Under the pieces are notes generated by a model, which saw nothing but the letters and a program-made list of their open reading frames with translations, searched no databases and was not told the origin of the DNA. From Bradyrhizobium sp. AZCC 1610 (GTDB taxonomy: Bacteria; Pseudomonadota; Alphaproteobacteria; Rhizobiales; Xanthobacteraceae), in NCBI RefSeq assembly GCF_036924515.1, contig NZ_JAZHRR010000001.1:6977001-7041000 (forward strand): a stretch of 64,000 nucleotides of DNA, in the 5' to 3' direction. Positions 17,188 to 25,060 of this stretch are shown one piece after another. The position numbers and the translations under genes were made by a program. Positions within the stretch are counted from its first letter, which is position 1, and each line of letters starts with the position of its first letter.

Positions 17188-18063
17188 TCAACCTTCCTCG
17201 GCGACATATTGCGACATCGCGGCCAGCCGGCCTTCGGTTGCTTCAAGGCGCCGCCTTGCGCTCGCGCCGCCGAGCACGAAGGTGACCGCAGCCAGCGACT
17301 GCGCAATCGCAATGGCTCCCGTCAAGCTCGGGAAGAATCCGGGCGATGCGGCCGCTTCATAGAGCAGCAGATGATCGGCGCCCTCCGCCATCGGCGCGGT
17401 GATCGCGTCGGCAATCGCGACCAGCGTGGCGCCGGAATCATGCGCGGCGCGCGCCGACAGCACGCTGGCCCTGGAATAGGGCGCAAAGCCGATGACCACG
17501 ACCGCGTCGCCGCGCTGGAAGGCGCCGAGGTCGAGATCTTCCGGACCGGAGCCGCCGACCAGTTGCACCTCGTCGGAGCGGAACAGGCGGAGCTGATAAT
17601 TGAGCAACTCGGCCACGCTGCGGCAGCTTCGAAAGCCGGCGATCCAGATTCGCCGCGCGGCATGCAGGGCCTTGGCTGCTTCGGCCACCGAGCCGGTGGA
17701 AATGCGCGCGAGGCCCGCCGCCTCGGCTTCCAGCTTGTCGGCGACCAGCGATATCTCGGCGTGGGGTCCCTTGCGACCGGCGCGGGTGCGTGCCGAGAAG
17801 GGCTGAGCTTGCGCTGGACGGCGCGCCTCGGTCAACGCGGCGCGCAATTCGTCCCATCCCGAATAACCCAGCGCTTTCGCCAGCCGGGTGAAGGCGGCGG
17901 GATCGGCGCCGGCCTCGGCCGCCAGATCGCGCATTGAACGCGTGGTGGCGTCGTAATCATTGGCGGCGACGAAGCGCCCGACTTGCTGCAGCCGCGCCGG
18001 AAGCGACGGCAAGGCACTGCATAATTCGCTGAGCGGTGAGGATTTCGACTGGAGCTGCGCCAT
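17188..18063 (-). CDS. MurR/RpiR family regulator (HTH-SIS)
   Basis: A 291-residue regulator: N-terminal RpiR helix-turn-helix (about 25-95, TRSMRDLAAEAGADPAAFTRLAKALGY region) and a C-terminal SIS domain (WIAGFRSCRSVAELL; DAVVVIGFAPYSR) that binds a phosphorylated or related small ligand. ATG 18063 is chosen because it precedes the family N-terminus and lies next to an obvious operator. It leads the operon with the aminotransferase and binding protein and is divergent from the permeases, so it probably controls both. Confidence 0.9.
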   Translation of the reverse strand: MAQLQSKSSPLSELCSALPSLPARLQQVGRFVAANDYDATTRSMRDLAAEAGADPAAFTRLAKALGYSGWDELRAALTEARRPAQAQPFSARTRAGRKGPHAEISLVADKLEAEAAGLARISTGSVAEAAKALHAARRIWIAGFRSCRSVAELLNYQLRLFRSDEVQLVGGSGPEDLDLGAFQRGDAVVVIGFAPYSRASVLSARAAHDSGATLVAIADAITAPMAEGADHLLLYEAAASPGFFPSLTGAIAIAQSLAAVTFVLGGASARRRLEATEGRLAAMSQYVAEEG

Positions 18064-18068
18064 GAAAC

Positions 18069-18103
18069 AAATGTTGCACGAAACCAATTTTGGTGCAACA
18101 TTT
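18069..18103. promoter_or_regulatory. 11-bp perfect inverted repeat, probable RpiR operator
   Basis: AAATGTTGCAC (18069-18079) and GTGCAACATTT (18093-18103) are exact inverted copies 13 bases apart. The site is six bases from the regulator's start codon and about 60 bases before the permease gene, so one bound dimer could control both transcripts. Confidence 0.7.
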
Positions 18104-18161
18104 GAAATGCGTCCCGGGACGCATGGCCGAAGATCGCTGTCGCCAGAAGGATCCTTGTGCT

Positions 18162-19349
18162 GTGAAGACATCCACGCCCGACTTCCCACGCCGCAGGCGG
18201 CTGCGCTTCTCGCTGAACCGCCAACAACTCATCGGCCTTGCCTGGCAAATCCTGGTGGTCGGGATCGCCGTCGCGATCGTTGGCTGGCTCTGGTCGAACG
18301 CGCTGCACAATCTGTCGGTACGGCGGATTTCGACCGGCTTCGCGTTTCTCGGCCGCGAAGCCGGGATGCCGATCGCGGACAGCTGGCTCGCCTACAGCCC
18401 GAGGGACCCGTACGTCCGCGCCTTCATCGTCGGCATCGTCAATACGCTTCGCGTCGCCGTGATCGGCATCGTGCTGGCGACCGTGATCGGCACGCTGGTC
18501 GGCATCGCGCGGCTGTCGTCGAACTGGTTGCTGTCGCGGCTCGCCGCCATCTATGTCGAACTGCTGCGCGACATTCCCCTGCTGCTGCAATTGCTGTTCT
18601 GGTACGTGCTGATGCAGGGATTGCCGGCGGCGCGCGCCGCATGGAAGCCGGTCGAGGGCGTCTTTCTTTCCAACCGCGGCCTGGTGCTTCCATCAATCCC
18701 GATCGCGGAAGCAAACCTCTGGGTGATCGCGGCCGTCATCGCCGGGCTGATCGCGCTCTATGTGCTACGGCGGCAGCTGATGGCGCGGCAGATGGCCGAC
18801 GGCAAGGTGCGCCATCTGTGGCCGTACGCCTTGGCCTTGCTCGTGGGATTGCCGGCGCTGGTGTCCCTTGGCTTGGGCGCTTCCTGGACCGTCACGATGC
18901 CGGAGCTGCGCGGATTCAATTTCGTCGGTGGGCTGACGCTGGCGCCGGAATATTTTGCGCTGCTGATCGCGCTGGTCACCTATACGTCAGCCTTCATCGC
19001 CGAGATCGTCCGCAGCGGCATCCAGGCCGTTCCCAGAGGGCAATGGGATGCGGCAAACGCGCTCGGCCTGCGCCGGAGTTTTGTGCTTCAGCGCATCGTG
19101 CTGCCGCAGGCCTTGCGCGTCATCATTCCGCCGATGACCAGCCAGTACCTCAACCTCACCAAGAATTCCTCGCTTGCCGTCGCGGTCGGCTACCAGGACG
19201 TGGTGTCGATCGCGAATACGACGCTGAACCAGACCGGCCAGGCCATCGAAGCCATCGCGCTCATCATGATGGTGTTCCTGACGATCAGTCTCGGCATCAG
19301 TCTTCTCATGAACTGGTACAATGCGCGCATCGCGCTGGTGGAGCGCTGA
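18162..19349 (+). CDS. Amino-acid ABC transporter permease (AapQ-like)
   Basis: 395 residues with about eight membrane segments. The long insertion between the first segments and the core and the ATPase-contact EAA loop (EIVRSGIQAVPRGQWDAANALG) are typical of AapQ/BztB permeases of the polar amino-acid group. The GTG at 18162 follows AGAAGG; ATG 18123 or 18090 would add an unlikely basic tail that overlaps the operator region. It is followed after four bases by the second permease. No ATPase gene is found in this cluster. Confidence 0.9.
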   Translation: MKTSTPDFPRRRRLRFSLNRQQLIGLAWQILVVGIAVAIVGWLWSNALHNLSVRRISTGFAFLGREAGMPIADSWLAYSPRDPYVRAFIVGIVNTLRVAVIGIVLATVIGTLVGIARLSSNWLLSRLAAIYVELLRDIPLLLQLLFWYVLMQGLPAARAAWKPVEGVFLSNRGLVLPSIPIAEANLWVIAAVIAGLIALYVLRRQLMARQMADGKVRHLWPYALALLVGLPALVSLGLGASWTVTMPELRGFNFVGGLTLAPEYFALLIALVTYTSAFIAEIVRSGIQAVPRGQWDAANALGLRRSFVLQRIVLPQALRVIIPPMTSQYLNLTKNSSLAVAVGYQDVVSIANTTLNQTGQAIEAIALIMMVFLTISLGISLLMNWYNARIALVER

Positions 19350-19353
19350 TCTC

Positions 19354-20475
19354 ATGACGTCGATCACGGACGGGCCGCAAAATCCACTGCCGTTCAACAG
19401 CGCGCGATCGCGCAAGGTCCTGGGCGGGCGCGTCATCCGCTGGCTGCGCGCCAACCTGTTTGCCTCGGTCACGTCCTCGGTCATCTCCGTGCTCCTGATA
19501 GCCCTGCTCGGCAAAGCGCTGGTGAGCCTCGTGCAATGGGGCTACTGGAATGCGATCTGGTCGGTGCCCGGTGACCAGACCGGCGCCTGCCGGTCGATCC
19601 GCGGACTCGGCGCCTGCTGGGCCGTGATCCCCGAGAAATATCGCTTCATCCTGTTCGGCACCTATCCGTTTAGCGAGCAATGGCGACCGGCGCTGGTGTG
19701 CCTGACATTCATTGCGCTGTTCTATGTGTCGAGCCGGCGGAACTGGTGGCGCAAGGAACTGGTGGCGGTGTGGGCGGCCGCACTGGTGCTGATCGGCGTC
19801 CTGATGTGGGGCGGCGTTGCCGGATTGACCTACGTGTCGCAGGACCGCTGGGGCGGTCTGCCGGTGACGTTGATCCTTGCGACCTTCGGGCTCGCCTTCG
19901 GCTTTCCGCTTGGGATTGTCGTGGCGCTGGGCCGCCGCTCTAAGCTTCCGGCGATCCGATCGCTCTGCGTGCTCTATGTCGAACTGATCCGCGGTGTTCC
20001 CCTGATCAGTCTCCTGTTCATGGCCAGCGTGATGTTTCCACTGTTCATGCCCGATGGCGTCAACATCGATAAATTGCTCCGTGCCCAGATCGCGTTCGTG
20101 CTGTACGCCGGCGCCTACCTCGCCGAAGTCGTCCGCGGCGGCCTGCAGGCCATTCCGAGAGGCCAGCACGACGCCGCCGACGCGCTCGGGCTTTCCTACT
20201 GGAAGAAGAATGGCCTGATCATCCTGCCGCAGGCGATCCGACACGTGATTCCGCCGCTGGTGAATACGTTCATCGCCTTCTTCAAGGATACCAGCCTGGT
20301 GCTGATCATCGGCATCTTCGACCTGCTGACGACGGCGAAGACGTCGATCATCGATCCCGCCTGGCAGCCGTTCAGCGTCGAAGTCTACGTGTTCGTGGGG
20401 CTGATCTATTTCGTCTTCTGCTTTGCGATGTCCCGCTATAGCCGGCATCTGGAGGCGCAGGCACGGCCGGGTTGA
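19354..20475 (+). CDS. Amino-acid ABC transporter permease (AapM-like)
   Basis: 373 residues, the second permease of the heterodimer. The EAA loop (EVVRGGLQAIPRGQHDAADALGL) and the cysteine-containing periplasmic insertion (TGACRSIRGLGACW) match the AapM/BztC type. It starts four bases after the first permease stops. Related operons continue with an AapP-type ATPase, but here the next gene is an unrelated, oppositely oriented DUF1428 gene, so the ATPase must be encoded elsewhere or has been lost. Confidence 0.92.
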   Translation: MTSITDGPQNPLPFNSARSRKVLGGRVIRWLRANLFASVTSSVISVLLIALLGKALVSLVQWGYWNAIWSVPGDQTGACRSIRGLGACWAVIPEKYRFILFGTYPFSEQWRPALVCLTFIALFYVSSRRNWWRKELVAVWAAALVLIGVLMWGGVAGLTYVSQDRWGGLPVTLILATFGLAFGFPLGIVVALGRRSKLPAIRSLCVLYVELIRGVPLISLLFMASVMFPLFMPDGVNIDKLLRAQIAFVLYAGAYLAEVVRGGLQAIPRGQHDAADALGLSYWKKNGLIILPQAIRHVIPPLVNTFIAFFKDTSLVLIIGIFDLLTTAKTSIIDPAWQPFSVEVYVFVGLIYFVFCFAMSRYSRHLEAQARPG

Positions 20476-20495
20476 CGGCCGCTATGGATGGCGCG

Positions 20496-20711
20496 TCAGC
20501 GCCGCCGGGTCTTGAAGCGATGACCGACGACAATCAGCGCCGCACGCGGACGCTCGGCAGCCTTGCCGCCTTCCGGTTCGCACGGTCCGGCGTCAGCCAG
20601 CCGGTTGTCCTGCGTCGCCGCCTCGAGCGCACGCAGGAAATCCCGCCCCTCGGCAGTGATTCGCCAACCATCGCCATCGCAAAGCACATGGCCGCTGGCG
20701 AGAATATGCAC
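20496..20711 (-). CDS. Possible 71-residue hypothetical protein or gene remnant
   Basis: The minus frame from GTG 20711 reads VHILASGHVLCDGDGWRITA and continues with a charged C-terminus (VVGHRFKTRRR). The frame stays coding-like further upstream to about 20770 (YAARWNCWPRL) but without a good start, directly after the end of the DUF1428 gene. It may be a 5'-truncated gene or read from an unusual start. No family recognised. Confidence 0.35.
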   Translation of the reverse strand: MHILASGHVLCDGDGWRITAEGRDFLRALEAATQDNRLADAGPCEPEGGKAAERPRAALIVVGHRFKTRRR

Positions 20712-20773
20712 TGCCAGACGAGGCCAACAATTCCACCGCGCGGCATAACAGCTAGCCAGGATGCCCTTACGAG

Positions 20774-21133
20774 CTACACTTTCACCAGGCTTTCGAAGCC
20801 GCCATAGATCATCCGCTTGCCGTCGAACGGCGGGGATTTCGGATCCATCATCGACGAGAGCCGCGGGTCCGCCATCACCTTGGCGTTGATCTTGTCGCGC
20901 TGGGCGCGCGACTTGTAGGTGATCCAGGAGAATATCACGGTCTCGCCCGGCTTGAGCTTGACGCTGCGCGGGAAGGACGTGAGCTTGCCGACCTTGACGT
21001 CGTCGGCGACCCATTCGCGGTAATCCAGCGCGCCGTATTCGCGCCACAGCTTGCCGCACTTCTTCGATAGCGCGGCGTATTCCGCGAGCTTTTTCTTCGG
21101 CACGGCGACGATGAAGCCATCGACGTAGGGCAT
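20774..21133 (-). CDS. DUF1428 family protein
   Basis: A 119-residue protein with the DUF1428 pattern: MPYVDGFIVAVPKKKLAEY, CGKLWREYGALDYREW, and FDGKRMIYGGFESLV at the end. Structures of this family show a dimeric ferredoxin-like barrel; the function is unknown. ATG 21133 is fixed by GGAGAGGA upstream. Monocistronic. Confidence 0.92.
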   Translation of the reverse strand: MPYVDGFIVAVPKKKLAEYAALSKKCGKLWREYGALDYREWVADDVKVGKLTSFPRSVKLKPGETVIFSWITYKSRAQRDKINAKVMADPRLSSMMDPKSPPFDGKRMIYGGFESLVKV

Positions 21134-21184
21134 GCGTGTTCCTCTCCGTTGTTTTTCCCTGGCTGTTGGGAGCAGATGTTTGTC

Positions 21185-21225
21185 GTCATTCCGGGTTCGA
21201 TGCTTTCGCATCGCCCCAGAATGAC
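21185..21225. repeat. Palindromic intergenic repeat, GTCATTCCGG type
   Basis: The 41-base unit starts GTCATTC and ends GAATGAC, with an internal CGATGC/GCATCG stem. A longer two-part member of the same family is at 29978-30056. Confidence 0.75.
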
Positions 21226-21242
21226 AAGGAACAAACATTCAT

Positions 21243-21977
21243 TCAACCATGACAACAAGATGCCTGAACCGGCGCCGGTTGGTATTGGTCACGTAGCCGC
21301 ACCCAGTCCATCGGATATGGCAGGCCTTCCTCATGACGCCCGAGCGGGGTCAGGTCGAGGTAGTGATAGGCGGCGTTCATCATGTCGAGGCCGCGCGAGT
21401 AACAGGAGTAGGTGTGGAAGATGTTCCCGGCCTCATCGCGATAGAACACGCTGATTCCGGGTGCTTCCTCGCTTCCGAACCGGATGGTTCCGAAATTGTA
21501 GTTGCCGCCTCTCTCGATTTGCTCCGGCGTGAAGGAAACGCCGTAGTCGTAATTGAACGCGTTGCCGCCGGACGACAGCCAGTCGAACGTCCAGCCCATC
21601 CGCTGCTTGAACGCAGCGAGCTTTGGCAGCGGCGCGCGCGAGATCGCGACCATCGTGGTGTCGCGCGCGGCCAGATGCGGGATCATGCGCTCGAACCCGT
21701 CAGCCCAGAACGAGCAGCTCTTGCAGGCCTCGTTCCAGTCGGGCGCGAACATGATGTGCTGCACCACGAGCTGGCTGCGCCCCTTGAACAGGTCGCCGAG
21801 CGACACTTTGCCATGGGGCCCGTCGAACCCGTAATCCTTCTCGACCTTGACCCATGGCAGCGCGCGGCGCTCCTCGTTCAGGCGCTCGCGCGCTTTGGTG
21901 TATTCCTTCTCATGCGCAAGGTGCGCCTTGCGGGCGGCGATCCATTCCTCGCGGGAGACGATGGGGTGCGGCTGCAT
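21243..21977 (-). CDS. DUF899 (thioredoxin-like) family protein
   Basis: 244 residues of DUF899, a thioredoxin-fold family: EKEYTKARERLNEERRALPW, CKSCSFWADGFERMIPHLA (with a CxxC-like Cys-Lys-Ser-Cys), and FHTYSCYSRGLDMMNAAYHY. The protein ends in a Cys pair (ASCCHG). The physiological role is unknown. ATG 21977 follows AGAGGAG. It is probably co-oriented with, but separate from, the SRPBCC/ArsR pair upstream. Confidence 0.9.
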   Translation of the reverse strand: MQPHPIVSREEWIAARKAHLAHEKEYTKARERLNEERRALPWVKVEKDYGFDGPHGKVSLGDLFKGRSQLVVQHIMFAPDWNEACKSCSFWADGFERMIPHLAARDTTMVAISRAPLPKLAAFKQRMGWTFDWLSSGGNAFNYDYGVSFTPEQIERGGNYNFGTIRFGSEEAPGISVFYRDEAGNIFHTYSCYSRGLDMMNAAYHYLDLTPLGRHEEGLPYPMDWVRLRDQYQPAPVQASCCHG

Positions 21978-21992
21978 GGGCGGCTCCTCTGT

Positions 21993-22475
21993 TCAGGCCA
22001 GGTAGCTTTCAAGCTTGCCAAGGAATTCCGTCCATCCGCGCTCGTGATTGTCGCGCGCTTTCTCATCGACGAACTGCGCGTGATTGAAGACGAGCAGCGT
22101 GCCGCTGCCTTCCGGCTTGATCGAAATGGTCACGAGCGATTCCCGTTCCGGCGTGGAATGCCACGCCCAGCTAAAGACCAGCCGCTGGTTCGGAATGACC
22201 TCGCGATAGACGCCGCCAACCTCATTATAACCGCCGTTGGCGCTGAAGCTGATGCGGTAGCGGCCTCCGATACGCAGATCGATGTCGGCCTTGACCGAGC
22301 CCTCCTCGACCGACGCCGGCCCGAACCATTGCACTAGTTTTTGCGGGTCGGCCCACGCGGCGTAGACTTTTTCGGGCGCCGCGTTGAGACGTCGCGTGAG
22401 CGTAAGGCTTGGCCGCGCGGCGAGTTCGGCGTCGCTGATAGCGTCGTGCTTGGCAAGGCTTGACTGGGTGGCCAT
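21993..22475 (-). CDS. SRPBCC (AHSA1-like) domain protein
   Basis: 160 residues of the START/Bet v1-like AHSA1 family (RRLNAAPEKVYAAWADPQKLVQWF, GGYNEVGGVYREV, ERGWTEFLGKLESYL), a hydrophobic-ligand fold without a fixed reaction. ATG 22475 has GGAGGAAG. Its 5' part overlaps the end of the ArsR gene by 142 bases in another frame, an arrangement that implies coupled translation. Confidence 0.9.
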   Translation of the reverse strand: MATQSSLAKHDAISDAELAARPSLTLTRRLNAAPEKVYAAWADPQKLVQWFGPASVEEGSVKADIDLRIGGRYRISFSANGGYNEVGGVYREVIPNQRLVFSWAWHSTPERESLVTISIKPEGSGTLLVFNHAQFVDEKARDNHERGWTEFLGKLESYLA

Positions 22476-22804
22476 GGGTCTTCCTCCACAAAAGCGGCAA
22501 GGCGGTCGAGAGCGTCGGACCAGAAGCGCTGGTAGCGATTGAGCCAGTCCATCGCCTGCTCCATCGGCTGAGCGGTCAACCGGCACGCGACCGTGCGGCC
22601 GGTTTTTTCGCGCGCGATCAGGCCGGCATCCGACAGCACATCGAGATGCTTCATGATCGCGGGCAGCGACATCGAGAACGGCTGCGCCAGCTCGCTGACC
22701 GAAAGGCTTTCGCGATCGCCGAGCCGCGTCAGCAGCGCGCGCCTGGTCGGATCGGAAAGCGCGGCAAAGGTTCGGTCCAGAACGTCTTCCTGATACTTAA
22801 CCAT
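22334..22804 (-). CDS. ArsR family transcriptional regulator
   Basis: 156 residues. The winged helix is clear at residues 1-95 (DRTFAALSDPTRRALLTRL; SMSLPAIMKHLDVLSDAGLI; GRTVACRL). No metal-binding cysteines are seen, so it is the metal-independent type commonly paired with SRPBCC proteins. The frame runs about 47 codons into the SRPBCC gene, giving a low-complexity tail (PSTTLSATPNSPRGQ) beyond the normal end near EDPWPP. The start is ATG 22804. Confidence 0.88.
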   Translation of the reverse strand: MVKYQEDVLDRTFAALSDPTRRALLTRLGDRESLSVSELAQPFSMSLPAIMKHLDVLSDAGLIAREKTGRTVACRLTAQPMEQAMDWLNRYQRFWSDALDRLAAFVEEDPWPPSQALPSTTLSATPNSPRGQALRSRDVSTRRPKKSTPRGPTRKN

Positions 22805-22826
22805 TTGGTTTAGTATAGAGGCAAAA

Positions 22827-22850
22827 CAAACGCCGTCAAGCCGGCGTTTG
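22827..22850. promoter_or_regulatory. 9-bp perfect inverted repeat upstream of arsR-type gene
   Basis: CAAACGCCG (22827-22835) and CGGCGTTTG (22842-22850) are exact inverted copies with a 6-base spacer, 23 bases before the ArsR start. It could be the regulator's operator; a terminator is less likely because no T-run follows. Confidence 0.5.
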
Positions 22851-22959
22851 CTCACGAAGTCGAGAGTTGCGGCAACAGAGGCGTAGATGGCCGGATCATT
22901 CAGCGCAAAAAGCTTTCGCGCGTCAGTCCGGCCATCCCGGGAAGAATTCGCGGGCCCGA

Positions 22960-23214
22960 TCAATAATCCCGATAAACCCGCATCCGCCGCTGCTGTCCGA
23001 AAGCAACGCGCGGATTAACATTGCAGTAGAGCGCCCGTCCGGACGCCGACGCCATGCACTGGCCATAGCTGCTGTAGGAGCAGTCGCCGGGGATGCCTAT
23101 TCCCCGGCCCTGGAGGCAATAGGGATAATCGTACGCCGCCGCCGGCGAGCTGCCCGCCACCGTGGCGACAGTCGCCGCCGACAACGCCAATATCGCTAAC
23201 ATTGCATTGCGCAT
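22960..23214 (-). CDS. DUF3551 family exported protein
   Basis: 84 residues: signal peptide (1-27, SSPAAA-YD) followed by the short cysteine-patterned DUF3551 domain (YPYCLQG, GDCSYSSYGQCMASASGR, YCNVNPR). Many paralogues are known in Bradyrhizobium; the function is unknown. The ATG at 23214 follows AAGGAG. Confidence 0.9.
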   Translation of the reverse strand: MRNAMLAILALSAATVATVAGSSPAAAYDYPYCLQGRGIGIPGDCSYSSYGQCMASASGRALYCNVNPRVAFGQQRRMRVYRDY

Positions 23215-23297
23215 CTTCGATCTCCTTCACGGGACGCAAAAGCCGCGTCGCCTCTGCCATAAAACACCGCGGCTGCGCCAATGTTCCGTGAGGTGGA

Positions 23298-24275
23298 TCA
23301 CTGCACCTTTTCGACCTTGGCTTCCTCGATCACCTTCCTCCACTTCTCCGTCTCGGCCGCGATCATCGCGCCGAACGCTTCCGGCGGGCCGATCAGCGGT
23401 TCGCCGCCGAGGTCGAGCAGGCGCGCCTTGATCGCCGGCTCGGCGAGCACGGCGTTGATCTCCTTGTTCAGCTTCTCGATAACCGCCTTTGGCGTGTTCT
23501 TCGGTGCGCCGACGCCGAACAGCGCGCTCGCCTCGTAACCCGGGATGGTGTCGGCGAGAACCGGCACGTCAGGCAACAGCGGCGACCGCGCGGTACCGGT
23601 GACGGCCAACGCCCGCACCGAACCGGCGCGGACATGCTGAAGAATCGAGGGCATGTTGTCGAAGATCAACTGGACTTGGCCGCCGAGCAGATCGGTAATC
23701 GCAGGTGCGGCGCCGCGATAGGGCACGTGCTGCATCTTGACGCCTGCCATCGCCATGAACATTTCGCCGGACAGATGCACCGACGTGCCGTTGCCCGACG
23801 ACGCCAGGTTCACCTTGCCGGGATTGGCTTTCACATAGGCGATGAACTCCGCGGCCGTCTTCGCCGGCACGTCCTTGTTGACCGTCATTACGTTCGGCAC
23901 GCGATTGAACGCCGCGATCGGCGCAATATCGCGAACCACGTTGAATTTCAGATTGGCGTAGAGCGTGGCGTTGATGTAGTTCGCCGGATTGACGAACAGC
24001 AGGGTGTAGCCATCGGGCTCGGCGTTGATCACCGATTCGGTGGCGATGTTGTTGCCGGCGCCGGGCTTGTTCTCGATCACGAATTGCTGGCCCAGCCGTT
24101 CCGAGAGCCGCTGGCCGAGCAGCCGCGCGATAATGTCGGTCGCGCCGCCCGGCGGATATCCGACGACCCATTTCACCGGTCGGGTCGGGTAATCCTGCGC
24201 CGAAGCGCTGCCCATCGAGGCGGCGGTAGAAAGACCGATGACGGCCAGACAAATCGCAGTACGGCGTGAAATCAT
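23298..24275 (-). CDS. Tripartite tricarboxylate transporter (Bug) binding protein, orphan
   Basis: 325 residues with signal peptide (1-26, GSASA-QD) and Bug-family motifs: WVVGYPPGGATDIIARLL, NKPGAGNNIAT, HVPYRGAAPAITDLLGGQVQ. Such proteins bind carboxylates in the periplasm. No TctA/TctB membrane genes are adjacent, as is common for the expanded Bug families. ATG 24275 has AAGGAG. It is isolated on the minus strand, divergent from the VOC gene. Confidence 0.93.
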   Translation of the reverse strand: MISRRTAICLAVIGLSTAASMGSASAQDYPTRPVKWVVGYPPGGATDIIARLLGQRLSERLGQQFVIENKPGAGNNIATESVINAEPDGYTLLFVNPANYINATLYANLKFNVVRDIAPIAAFNRVPNVMTVNKDVPAKTAAEFIAYVKANPGKVNLASSGNGTSVHLSGEMFMAMAGVKMQHVPYRGAAPAITDLLGGQVQLIFDNMPSILQHVRAGSVRALAVTGTARSPLLPDVPVLADTIPGYEASALFGVGAPKNTPKAVIEKLNKEINAVLAEPAIKARLLDLGGEPLIGPPEAFGAMIAAETEKWRKVIEEAKVEKVQ

Positions 24276-24427
24276 AAAGCTTCTCCTTGGAGGCCGGGAT
24301 TCAAAGCCCAGTCCGTTTCTATTGAGGCGCGGCTCTATTGAACCGAGCGCGGCCCGCGTTGTAACAAACAAAGTCAGGTGCGGCCAGTGCGACGCAAGCG
24401 CCGCCGACCGCGACGAAAGGATAAGGC

Positions 24428-24847
24428 ATGTCTGTCAAGGTTAACGCGCTCGACCATCTCGTCATCAACGTTTCCGACGTGGCGCGTTCTACCGAGTGGT
24501 ATCGGAAGATTCTCGGCATGGAGGTCAAGGTGTTCGATCCGGGTACGGGCAAAACGCCGCGGACCTCGCTGGTGTTTGGTAACCAGAAGATCAATGTGCG
24601 GCCGCGCGGCGCCGACAAGGTCGAGTGGTTCACGGCCGATCACGAGACCGCCGGGAGCGACGATCTGTGCTTCCTGACGTCAAGCACACCGGACGAAGTG
24701 GTGGCGCACCTGAAAGCCAATGGCGTGGCGATCGAGGAAGGCCCCGTGGCAAAGCAGGGCGCCCGCGGCACGCTGCGTTCGGTCTATTGCCGGGATCCTG
24801 ACGGGAGCCTGATCGAGATTTCGTCGTATGAGGATGGCGTGAAGTAG
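24428..24847 (+). CDS. VOC family (glyoxalase/extradiol dioxygenase-like) protein
   Basis: A 139-residue vicinal-oxygen-chelate protein of two beta-alpha-beta-beta-beta units: LDHLVINVSDVARSTEWYRKI at the start and CRDPDGSLIEISSYE at the end. Metal ligands are probably His11 (DHLV) and the C-terminal Glu in LIEIS. The reaction is not determinable; relatives are annotated as glyoxalases or dioxygenases. AAGGATAAGG precedes the ATG. Confidence 0.88.
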   Translation: MSVKVNALDHLVINVSDVARSTEWYRKILGMEVKVFDPGTGKTPRTSLVFGNQKINVRPRGADKVEWFTADHETAGSDDLCFLTSSTPDEVVAHLKANGVAIEEGPVAKQGARGTLRSVYCRDPDGSLIEISSYEDGVK

Positions 24848-24868
24848 CTAACGCGCCGCTCTCTCCCC

Positions 24869-24950
24869 GTCATTGCGAGGAGCGCTAGCGACGAAGCAAT
24901 CCATACCGCCGCTGCCGCGCCATGGATTGCTTCGCTTCGCTCGCAATGAC
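24869..24950. repeat. Inverted-repeat intergenic element, GTCATTGCGAG type
   Basis: GTCATTGCGAG (24869-24879) and CTCGCAATGAC (24940-24950) form the ends; inside, GAAGCAATCCAT and ATGGATTGCTTC pair as well. A related copy with 29-bp perfect arms lies at 58886-58962, and a solo half is at 54383. Confidence 0.85.
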
Positions 24951-25060
24951 GGGGGAAAAGAGACTCGCCAATTCCCGATTTGCCCATCGCGCCGTCCAAT
25001 GGCAGAACTGCTCCCAAGTAAAACCAAGGCAGCCCGTCAAAGCTGCACGGGAGGAATTTC

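Noticed and set aside
17182..17191. TTG start for the aminotransferase, overlapping the RpiR stop
   Set aside because: The ribosome-binding site would touch the TTG; ATG 17182 has correct spacing.
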